Assembly (NCBI GenBank): GCA_963556695.1
Contig: CAUWAG010000018.1
Coordinates: 4,402,001 to 4,466,000 of the forward strand
Direction: 5' to 3'
From: Anthostomella pinea
Taxonomy: Eukaryota > Ascomycota > Sordariomycetes > Xylariales > Xylariaceae
DNA length: 64,000 nt
Both the position numbers and the translations under genes were made by a program. Under the pieces are notes generated by a model. It did no database searches, was not told where the DNA came from, and worked only from the letters and a program-made list of their open reading frames with translations. The number at the start of each line of letters is the position of its first letter. Position 1 is the stretch's first letter. Positions 44,544-54,394 of the stretch are shown here, in pieces.

Positions 44544-46390
44544 TAACGTAGCTGACAAGCAAGTTGACATTACAAGCGAGTTGGCACTCGTCATGAACTC
44601 TCCAACTGCCATGTCAAATAACTTTATCACAACGCATTCAGTTCAATTCAATCAATCGGATTCCTCTTCCTCAGAGGTTTCTATCTCTATTGTACAAGTT
44701 TGCGCATTATGGCCAGTATTACCGCAAACGCCACACTGTCGCCCACGCGCTGCCGCCCGTCTTGGACGACGACTACCTTTACCCATTTCTTGTTTTGCCA
44801 GCTCAGTACCATCCTTTGCAGCCTGAAGATCTACTGTATCTTCAACGGAAAGTACTCCTTCTTTCACTAGACGTTTGTTTTTTGTTCTTCAGTGTTTACT
44901 TAGTAAGTGATTGGCCTCTTCTAGTTCGCGGACCCAGGAATCAACCAAAGCGACCTTATGCATAAGACCGTATGTAGCCTTCGAAAACGAGCTCAACGCA
45001 TTAACTATTGATGTAGGTGAGCTTCCCTGGTGGTTTCTGACTCGGTTTTGGATATAAACCGATCGGTTTACCGCTTTATTAATGGTGGTAGGCGTCTTCG
45101 AAGTCCAAGTAGTGGGTGGCAGATTGGGGTCTGGCGACGGTGTTCGTATGACAGCGACAGCATCCAGCTTTGAAATGACACTTTCTGGGTCAAAAGGAAC
45201 AAGCCCAGTGGCACTGAAACCTGCTCGAATGTTTCCTGGCGTCATAGCAGCGTTGTGTGCTTCACAAAACGCTGCAAGGAAGTCCTCTTTCAAAACGTGG
45301 GTTATATGACGCCGGATGAGATCCTCAATCATGCGACTGTAAGCTCGTTTGAGCAGGCTAAAACAGCCGACATCTAGAGGCTAGAGCCTGTGTGACAAGT
45401 GGGCAGGCATACAAAGGGTGATAATGCCGTTGTTCTGACAATAATCCTCAAAGACCTGGGAATGGTGGCTTTCGTGACCATCTAGGATGAGGAGGCGTTT
45501 ACCGGCAGTCATACGCGGTCTGGTATACTTGTCGAAATGCTGAATCCATTCCAAACCAATCTCATTCGTGGTCCACCCGTTGTCGGACACGGCCACTTTC
45601 CAATCGCGTGGTAATATCGTGTCGCGATACCATGACGCAAGGTGGGTTTTGCCCTGTAGAATGATGAACGGCGGGACCACCCAACCATCAGCATTAACAG
45701 CAGAGATTGCTGTAGACCATTTCCTGTTGCCTTGCTGAGCTTGTCTAGGCCTGCCACGTCTTTCGGCGCTTGTAATGACCATGCCGGACCCAATAATGCC
45801 CATCATAAACCCAGTCTCGTCAAAGTTATAAATATCCGCGTCTTGGATACCATGTTTCGCAACTGCCGCTGCAACTTGGCAAAACCACGCGCGATATGCG
45901 TCTGGATCCTCGTTCAAGACCCTCTGGTAGTCTATCTTCCGATGAAAACACCTCCGGAGGCCTGGTGTACGTTTGATGAAGTTCCGCGTCCAGTTCTTTC
46001 CAATGCGTCCAGCCCCACGTGCCGCCAACAATTAATTCGCCATATCTTCAACATAACTGTATCGGGGCGGAAATGCTCGCGCATCCAGGTCGAGAATGAA
46101 GGAACAAATGACATTCTCTTCGGAAACCATAAGTTTCAAAGTATTGGGCATGGTGTCGCGTCGTGATGGCATTCCTTTGACTCTATTGCTCAAAGTGGAA
46201 CGAGGGACGTTAAAGAGTTTCGCAAGCTGAAATATAGGAATATGAGGGTCACGTCGTTTAGCTTGAACAGCTAGCTGCAAGTCTGATTCGTTATAACGCG
46301 GTGCCATTGTTGTTGGTGGAGATATGATGGTTTGAATCGTATTGGTTGGAAAGTTCATGACGAGTGCCAACTCGCTTGTCAGCTACGTTA
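44544..46390 (-). mobile_element. Pogo/Fot-type DNA transposon with long inverted terminal repeats
   Basis: Inverted terminal repeats are at 44544..44606 and 46345..46390. Both read inward from TAACGTAGCTGACAAG and continue CGAGTTGGCACTCGTCATGA. The left repeat has an extra ~17 bp (CAAGTTGACATTACAAG) between these blocks. TA lies at both outer edges, consistent with TA target duplication. The single gene inside is the DDE transposase (listed separately). Length about 1.85 kb matches complete fungal pogo elements. Confidence 0.85.
44652..46307 (-). pseudogene. DDE transposase with C-terminal zinc knuckle, three nonsense codons
   Basis: One continuous minus-strand frame of 552 codons from the ATG at 46307. 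An in-frame ATG at 46358 is an alternative. It is interrupted only by TAA (46034..46032), TAG (45383..45381) and TGA (44891..44889). Domains in order are an N-terminal helix-turn-helix (psq/HTH, FQLAKLFNVPRSTLSNRV), CENP-B-type HTH (GKNWTRNFIKRTPGLRR), and the DDE core with YNFDETGFMMG, LLILDGHESHHS and the third Asp in PLDVGCFS. Last comes a CCHC-like CGVCGNTGHNAQTC knuckle. Each stop is one C-to-T change from a likely Gln, Gln and Arg codon. The transposase is inactive as it stands. Confidence 0.9.
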
Positions 46391-46392
46391 TA

Positions 46393-46567
46393 TTAAATAC
46401 TAGCCTAGATAATATTACGTAAATAATAACGATATATTACGTAAATAATAGCGTATTAATATACGACTTAGCTAACAGGGCAAATTATTAGTAAAAACAG
46501 GTATCCAGATAGCCCTAGCTTATTACAACAACATAATCAATGTAATCTATCCGCATCCGTGTATTCA
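46393..46567 (+). repeat. Right ~170-bp direct repeat of the island
   Basis: Second copy of 41696..41865. It abuts the outer edge of the pogo terminal repeat. Relative to the left copy most differences are C-to-T or G-to-A (for example GCCACGTGG in the left corresponds to ATTACGTAA here), so this copy has suffered far more RIP-like mutation. Confidence 0.8.
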
Positions 46568-47201
46568 ACAGCGGACGGGAGTTTGGAGCACCTGCAGCCG
46601 GCCAGGAAGGAAAGAGCCAGCCAGCCCCACCAGCCAGTCCCGTCCCGCCAGCCAGTTCTGCAGAAGGTGGTATCGATGCAGCTAAAGCGGGCATGAATAT
46701 ACTCGCTCTGAGAATATTCCATCATTGCCAGCACATGTATATTCGTGCTTCCTTTGGCCGCACCTGTACACCTGCATGTCTAACGAAATGGAATTGTGGA
46801 GACGCTAGCGTCTACGAATCACCTGTATGGTCCAGCCGATAACCGCCCACCCAATTGGATTTGACCTGTAGGTACCTATGTACACAGTACACAGACAGCT
46901 CCAGCCTTTTAGCTCCTGAACCTTCATGTTTCATTCTACCTTCCAACCTGTCATCTTCATCATCAAGTGCTGTCCTGTTGTTCATCACAGCCACTCCTCT
47001 CCATTGTCACCACCTGTCATCTTCCGACCTATTCAGCAAAGAGGCGCTGCGTCGCCGCCCTTAAATTTGATTGACCTCCGCAGACGCCCATCATTTCGTT
47101 GACATATCCACGCTTCGACACCCCATCTGCAACCCGCTTCGCCTGACAAACTCACGCCGATCTACCATCTCGAGACCGACCGACACGTAACGCTATATCC
47201 G
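46568..47201. promoter_or_regulatory. Upstream region of the Sec18-like gene
   Basis: 634 bp of normal composition between the island and the ATG at 47202. The last ~200 bp are CA/CT-rich like a fungal leader. No ORF supported. Confidence 0.5.
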
Positions 47202-49756
47202 ATGGATGGGCTGTTCGGAAAGGGTCGGGCCTATAACCAAGTTTCCCAACACCCCTCGGGAGACTATGGCTATCCGACCCATAATGACCCCAGAGCCATG
47301 GGCCGAGCACCTGCAGCTGGCTACCCCGAAGAGAAGATGCAGAGCTCCCAGGGCCGCCCTGGACCAGCTGTCCGACCGAGCGAAGGGAAAAAGGTGAAGC
47401 ACGTGAGAATAGGGAATGCCAATGTCGCCCGTCGATTCTTGGTCTCAAACACAGTTGGTGTGTCGCCAGACGACTACGGATACCATGGGGACGAGCTCTT
47501 CACGCTTCGCTTGAGAAATGAGTTGGGCAAAAAATCTTTCGTCTCGGCTCGATGTACACCGTCAAGCCCCCCTGACGCGAAGCTTCCAAAAGACTACATC
47601 AGCCTGAACAAACTCCAGCGAAACTGGGTCCGTATCACTGAAAATCAAGACGAAGAGATGACGGCCGAAGAGTACAGTGGGCTCCCGGCCCTAGTTGGAT
47701 TAGACATCGAAGCCAGATTCGCAAACACGAAGGATCCTAAACTGACGTTCCGTGAGGATGACATGAAAGCTCAATTCCAAAAAACGTACGCCAATACGGT
47801 CTTTGCACCCAAGCAGCAATTGTGGATGGACTTCGGTGGCACCATGTTGTTGCTCTTCGTGAAGACAGTTCATATACTAGGGAAACACTCTTCGAAATCG
47901 ACATCGGATCCCAACTCGCCAGGGATCCTGCCCTCCCATGGCTGCGACGAGATCTGGTTTCAATGGGTTGACATCGAGGAGACGAAACACCAATTCGTTC
48001 GGTCGATTAATAGGCCTCATTCGAATGCTATCCTTCGTCCCGATTTCAAGTTCGCCGAGTAAGTTATCAAAACTGGAGCCTCTGTTGAATATATGCTAAC
48101 GTATTGGCTATATAGCATGGGCATAGGGGGGCTTGACGATGAGTTCAGTGTCATTTTCCGACGTGCCTTTGCCTCCAGAGTCTTCCCCCCGGGTCTCGTG
48201 GAACAGATGGGCATTTCCCACGTCAAAGGCCTCCTACTTTATGGGCCTCCGGGTACCGGAAAGACTCTCATTGCCAGACAGATAGGCAAGATGCTGAATG
48301 CACGGGAGCCAAAGATCATTAATGGCCCCGAAATTCTTAACAAATTCGTGGGTCAGTCGGAAGAAAACGTTCGGAAAATGTTTGCCGATGCAGAGAAGGA
48401 GTACAAGCAGAAGAAAGAAGACAGTGACTTGCACATCATCATCTTCGACGAGTTGGATGCCGTTTGCAAGCAGAGAGGGAGTGGAGCGGGTGGAGGTACC
48501 GGTGTTGGCGACAGCGTAGTCAACCAACTCCTCTCCAAGCTGGATGGCGTTGATCAACTCAACAACATCCTTCTCATCGGCATGACCAATCGGAAGGACC
48601 TGATCGATGACGCTCTGCTTAGACCGGGCCGTCTTGAAGTTCACGTGGAAATCTCACTGCCAGATGAGAATGGCCGCATACAGATCCTCAATATTCACAC
48701 CGCGAAGATCCGAGCCGTCAACAAGTTGGCCGACGATGTGGACTTGAACGAGCTTGCCCGCTTAACCAAGAACTACTCCGGAGCCGAGATTTCTGGTCTC
48801 GTCAAGGCCGCTCTTTCGTATGCCTTTACCCGACACACAAAGCTGGGTGATGTCACAGGCGTCAGTGGAAACCCAAACGATGTGATGCTCAAGCGTGGGG
48901 ATCTCATGAAGGCTCTTGACGATGTCAAGCCAGCTTTTGGTGTTTCGGAAGAGGAACTTACCAACGCGTCGCCTTATGGAGTGATCCATTACAGCCCTCA
49001 TATCCAGTCGATCCTCTCCACTGGCCTCAGTTTTGTCAGGGCTACCAAAACGTCCGAAAAGTCTCCCCTCTTCTCCATATTACTTTACGGGCCTCGTGGA
49101 GCGGGCAAGACAGCTTTGGCCGCAGAAATTGGGTTAAAATCCGAGTTCCCATTTGTCAAGGTTGTTAGCTCCAAAGATCTCGGGACGAATGAAGCTACCA
49201 GGCTCGAGCACCTACGTCGTACGTTCTCCGACGCGTACAAGTCAGCTCTCAGCATCATCATCCTTGATTCCATTGAGAAGATTATCGACTGGAATCCCAT
49301 CGGACCCAGATTTTCGAATGCCATCGCTGGCTACTTGGGAGACGTACTCGAGACGCGGCCCCCGAAGGTATGTATTTTCCCAGCTATGGTGATTCTTTGT
49401 CAGTGCTTACCATTGCGCAGGGACGGAAACTGCTGATTATTGCAACTACGAGCCAGCGGTCCATGTTGGATCAGCACGGTGTCTTCGAGTTTGACAGAGA
49501 GATAGCCGTGCCGGCCGTCAAAGACCACCGGGAGCTCGAGCAGCTTTTGATGGCGTCTGGAAAGTTCAGTGGCCCTGATGACATCAACGAGGCCCTGACC
49601 GAATTGCAGAACATCACGGGAACTCAGGACATTGGTATCGGCGTCAAAGCAGTGTTCTCGGCGCTGGAAACCGCCTCTGTTAGAGATTCACTGCCGATAA
49701 GCCTAGCAGAAGATATCAGTGCGCTTATGGCTGCCAGGAACCCTCAAGAATATTAG
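47202..49756 (+). CDS. Divergent NSF/Sec18-like AAA ATPase
   Basis: Three exons: 47202..48058, 48116..49367 and 49421..49756 (814 aa). Introns are 57 bp (with GCTAAC branch site) and 53 bp. D1 is well conserved: AILRPDFKFADMGIGGLDDEF, Walker A GPPGTGKT near residue 330, GPEILNKFVGQSEEN, Walker B IIIFDELDAV, then GMTNRKDLIDDALLRPGRLE. D2 has GPRGAGKT near residue 612 and IIILDSIEKI, as in Sec18. The first ~285 residues, where the SNAP-binding N domain should be, look unlike canonical fungal Sec18. They begin MDGLFGKGRAYN and lack the ALTNCLVVSP-type text. Sec18 disassembles SNARE complexes with Sec17. This gene is probably a paralogue. It is followed on the same strand by a HET-domain gene 575 bp away. 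Confidence 0.88.
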
Positions 49757-50331
49757 ATGTTGGGCGGACTGCAGTCACTGCTCATCAGTCTCCGTGGGCA
49801 CACCTTGGTTCCATGATATCTATACATTGATGGTTATATTGAGCTCTCTGGCACGAATGATCTCTGATCTCATACCCACTCCAGCTTGTTTGTTCCAGAT
49901 AGTAGAGATCCACCTGGATATCAAACACGCTGAATGTTCCGTCGTAAGTCGTGTCAAATGTGAAATCAGCTACTCGCGACAGGGAGGTGGGTGGCCTCCC
50001 ACACTATCGTTCGTTTTGGAAGTCGGAGTGCACGTGGACTGATTGCGGGAAGTTGCATGGGCTGCCTGGCTGTGCCAGTGTTCCGGTGTACCCCTAGCCA
50101 ATCGTCCCCATCCCCCCTCCCTCCTGCATCCTCCCACGTCAGGCGATGTTACATTTCGCGCCAACAAGACTGTTAGTGCAGCCACTACATAAAAATGAAA
50201 CCTAGGCACCTAGGCACCTAGACCCCTCGGTCGCATTTCATCATGAATCTTCCTTCAACTTTCAAGCTTCAGATCTGACCTCCACAAGTCCCTGATCGTT
50301 TACCCACAGGTAGACACCGATATGGCACAAG
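49757..50331. promoter_or_regulatory. Intergenic region between the Sec18-like and HET genes
   Basis: 575 bp. It includes a short duplication CCTAGGCACCTAGGCACCTAG near 50202..50222. Presumed 3' UTR and HET promoter. No ORF supported. Confidence 0.5.
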
Positions 50332-52952
50332 ATGCGGCTGCTCAACACCACCACATTGCAGCTGAAACAGTTCTTGGGTTCGCGGCCACCGTATGCCATT
50401 CTCTCTCACACCTGGGACGACGAGGAGGTGACCTTTCAGGACATTCAAGATATCCAGGGCTCCGGCGCTTCGTCGAAGATAGGATACCAAAAGCTTTCGC
50501 GGGCCTGTGAACTGGCACTGAGTGATGGGTATGAATGGATATGGATTGACACTTGCTGTATCGACAAGACTAGCAGTGCTGAACTATCCGAAGGTGAGAA
50601 CTGTCAGCAACCTATATGACGAAACGCGCTAAACAGGTGGCAAGCTATCAATTCCATGTACAGCTGGTACGGCGCAAGTGATCTGTGTTATGCGTATCTC
50701 CTGGATCACGACGTGTCAACAGGACAGTCGTGGACATTCGAAAAAAGCCGCTGGTTTCTTAGAGGCTGGACTCTGCAAGAGCTTATTGCTCCAAGGCGAA
50801 TTGTTTTCTATACCAGCGACTGGTTCGACACTCGACGAGAAGGGGAGGTTGGCACGTGGTACATGCTAGGGACGAAAACGACTCTCCAGGTCAAGATAGA
50901 GGCCATAACTGGGATTGGGGCCCAAGTCCTCCTGGGACTCAAACCTCTGTCCGAGATCACTGCAGCACAGAAGATGTCTTGGGCAGCAAAGAGGCTAACC
51001 ACCCGGGAAGAAGATATGGCATACTGCTTGATGGGAATTTTCGACATCAACCTGCCACTTCTGTACGGAGAAGGAAAGAAGAAGGCCTTTCTGAGGTTAC
51101 AAGAAGAAATACTACATCGGTACGGTGATTATAGTCTTCTCGTCACGTCAAGGGTGAGTAACCTCAATCTCACGAGGGACAAGCATGAGGGGATTCTATT
51201 CAGCAGCCCCGTCGGTTTTGGAACCGAGACGAGGATACTTGAGCTGGAAGGACACGAACCTCGGGCAGATTATTGGGACAAATATTGGGACAAAGGGAGT
51301 TGGAGAGGAAGGGATGGACAACTGATGATGTGGCGCTCTATCGATTGGGAACAGGTTTCCGTGGCAAGGGCCAGAAATGAGGAGACGCAGACAGGAACAC
51401 TATCTCGCACATACAAGAGCCTGGTTGCAGTGATTCTTTGCTGCCGGATCAAGGAGGATGGTCCCACAGCAAGATTCATGGCCTGGACCAACTGTTTCTA
51501 TGGGGATCGCGATCACCTCATATTCATAAACCTGAGTACACGGCCTGATTCGGACTTTTATAAAGAAAACGGGCTCGTATGCCTCCACAAGGACCAGGTA
51601 CACAGATGGGGTTTCGAATGGAAAGAAATGTACCTCAACCTTTCGACTGAGACGGCAGATGAAGGTACCTTTTCGTCTATAGGTATCTGGACCCCGCTTT
51701 CGTCCCCCCGTCCGGGGCGCCCGGACCGTATCTCGATAGATGCCTGGGCATCGTGGGTTCCAAGAAAGGAACTCCCAATCAACCCCGACTCCAAGGAACT
51801 TGATGGTATCTGGCTCGAAGCGTCTGAGCCGAATTTGACAGTCGGGCCAACACTCAAGCCTGAGGCTATTATCATCTTTTGGGCCCCGGAGTTTCGTCCT
51901 CGGCTCAAATACACCATTGTGGTAGGGAACGTGAGGGAGGACATGCCCAGTTTCTGGTGGTGCCACTTCCTCGGTGAGACGAAGGGCATCACTTCTGCCG
52001 AACTCATGAAGTCTGCGAGAAGAAAGTTTCAGCATCGAACCGACTTGAGTCTCGAAGAAACTGACTACGTGGAGTTTTACATACCTGGTGAAATTTCTTG
52101 GGACTCGATTTGTTTGAGAATATCAGTCAACGGACGCGGCCGGAATACGGTAGTTGTCAAAGCAAGTATCCACGGGAGAAAAAAGGTCGACTATTTTAGC
52201 CTTAAGGCCGACGACCTAAAATATTTGGAAAAGCAACCCAAGCGTGTAAGTCGCATCCAAGCTAGATATCGGCAACCCCCATTATTGACATGCTGCAGAT
52301 TCGGATCAAGCCAGCGCCTTGGCCCCGCTCGCAACAAGAAATTGACTACGAGGAACGGCGACAGTATGAGAGCTTCACGGAAACAATGGTGGAGATATAT
52401 CAGCAGCAGCTGCTTGAAAAGGAGTTCAATCAGCCACTCCATTTCCGCGTGCCAAAGCCAGGCCGGACCCACAAAAAGATGTTTGCCTGGTTCGACTGCA
52501 ATTTTGTCTTTCCCCATAAATGTCGTGGTTGTACCAGAGAACATAAAGGAATGGGCAAAGATTTTGGATATGTGAAACGCCCAGTATTGAGGCAAAGAAG
52601 GAAAGATCTGGTAGCCGCCTGGGAACGCGAGGATCCCAGTATGAAAGATTATGCTTGGGTCAGTTGCACACGCGGTCAGTCTGTGGATCACATACTCTGG
52701 ATAGTACTGCATGGCCTGCTTATTGGGTTTGCCATCATCTTGTCTCAGTACAGCCCAACTGGCCGAGCCATTTGGTGGTTGTGGCTAGTGACTGTGGTGG
52801 GGATGGATGTTCGGGGTAGATGGTCAGGTGGGTGCAGCCGCAGGGAGAGCGACGGCGACAGCAGGTTCACCGCCATCACAGTTAAGTACCCGCCCAGACC
52901 GATAAAGTGGCCCAAACTAGAAGTACGTCGTCGCCCTGGGTGGAATTACTAG
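50332..52952 (+). CDS. HET-domain (heterokaryon incompatibility) protein with C-terminal membrane segment
   Basis: Three exons: 50332..50593, 50645..52245 and 52299..52952 (838 aa). Introns are 51 and 53 bp. The acceptor at 50643/44 gives SEAINSMYSWY, the expected HET text. The start MRLLNTTTLQLKQFLG is the classic HET N-terminus. HET motifs follow: YAILSHTW, GYEWIWIDTCCID, then SRWFLRGWTLQELIAP, and AAKRLTTREEDMAYCLMGIF with LLYGEG. The long C-terminal half is not recognised. The last exon encodes a Cys-bearing segment (CRGCTREHKG) and a hydrophobic helix near residues 752-772 (ILWIVLHGLLIGFAIIL). HET domains trigger cell death after fusion of unlike hyphae (family knowledge). The partner here is unknown. 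No stop or frameshift is needed for the model. Confidence 0.88.
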
Positions 52953-54394
52953 CTAGTGTCAGGATGTGTGGATATTCATGATCGGGATCTGATGAACGGA
53001 GGCAAACCTCATCTATGGGTGTTATACTGCATTGATGGGATACAAGCGAACAGGATAGAGTTGGATTACGGAGGGCCAGGTTGTATATAAGGAGCCAGCA
53101 CATTCACATTCTTTCAATATCACCGGGGTTATCTTTCTCGGTCCCACGAGCCAGCCTAGTCGCCGTGCCTCGCAAATTCCTGGAGACACAAGTCCTGACT
53201 CTTCTGAAAGTGTGTGTGTGAGAGAGAGAGAGAGAAAGTCGCATCGGATATCGACAATGGGATCATATGGATGCTTACTCCTGGATTGCGCTTGTATAGG
53301 CAGTACTCGAACATCAAATGTACATGAGGATGACCACCACGTGTAACGGTCTACCCCTTGATTCGCGGCTCCGGCGTACATGTGAGCCTCTGTCGACTCG
53401 AAATGCAAGCAATTGCCCAAAAAGCCACGACGTGAACACTCACCACATGCAGTCTCACTTGATGAAGCCGGAAGCATTACCGCGTCAGGCCTACGAGATG
53501 ACACAGCCACGCGGCACAAACTACTCAAGCTCAACACTTGACCTGGCAGCAGGATGAATGAAGCAGTACCCAATACGATAGAATAAACTCGTGCCTGAAA
53601 ACATGGTCAGCGGAATTTTGTGAGATTTAGGAATAGTCTGTATTGGAAGGGAAGAAGGATAGCTAATGGGGGTACCATCCTACTTGAATAGGTGGGAAAG
53701 GCACCTCTGACAGCTACATGTGATCCCACAGGATGACGACACATGTAATACTGATCACAACAAGGCTAAATACTCCACTGAGCACGTATTCTGACAAGTT
53801 TTGAGAGCCCGCGTAAATGAGGAACGCAGTAGGGGGAAGCAAGATAGACGAGGGGATAGGCCAGCACCCAATACGATGGAATTAACACGTGCCTGAAAGT
53901 ATTTTCGAGGGAATGCTCGAGAGGCATGTAAATACGCAACGGAGTGGGACAGTTCAATATAGACAAGGGGATGGATGCTCTTGGATGGCCTATATCACCC
54001 CACAGACTGCTTGGGCTGGCTGTAGTGTGGGCTTGGCTGGCCTCGGATTGCAGACCACGATAAGTTGCAGCACTATGCAGGAACTATTTCATAAGAGGGA
54101 CATGGACTGATGGCGACACGGGGAAACCGACTACGCACTGGGCTGCCATTCGGGACTCTATAACTGGACACTATGTGCTCTTGCATTATTACCGATGTAT
54201 CTGCAGAGACTGGCTTGGGACCGAGTAGGTGAGCGGCATTATCTGAAGGCTCCTTGAAGACAGTCACGGAGCGGGCAAATCCCAGAATGACTCGTTGTTC
54301 TCGGGGACTGCTGAATTCAACTCATCGAATGGTCTGGGTATTGCTACTAAGTGAGACAATCTGATTCTACATACGGCATTGGATTCGTGCTCGT
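52953..54394. other. Convergent intergenic region, HET gene / DBP6
   Basis: About 1.44 kb with a (TG)5(AG)7 microsatellite at 53211..53234. It also has an imperfect ~38-bp repeat (CCCAATACGAT.GAAT.AAC..GTGCCTGAAA) at 53563..53600 and 53860..53898. ORFs here have no family features. Confidence 0.6.
53211..53234. repeat. TG/AG microsatellite
   Basis: Five TG followed by seven AG dinucleotides. It creates artificial open frames on the minus strand. Confidence 0.9.

Larger units (their letters stand above)
41696..46567. mobile_element. RIP-marked transposon island
   Basis: A 4.9-kb block with sharp AT-rich stretches, bounded by two direct copies of a ~170-bp sequence (41696..41865 and 46393..46567). 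Inside are a nearly full pogo-type DNA transposon, an inverted truncated second copy of it and a short LTR-like stretch. Substitutions between copies and all internal stop codons are of the C-to-T/G-to-A kind expected of RIP. It separates conserved genes on the left from the Sec18-like/HET pair on the right. Confidence 0.85.

Noticed and set aside
53022..53573. 183-codon minus-strand frame
   Set aside because: It crosses the TG/AG microsatellite, has no recognisable protein text and no neighbouring exons.
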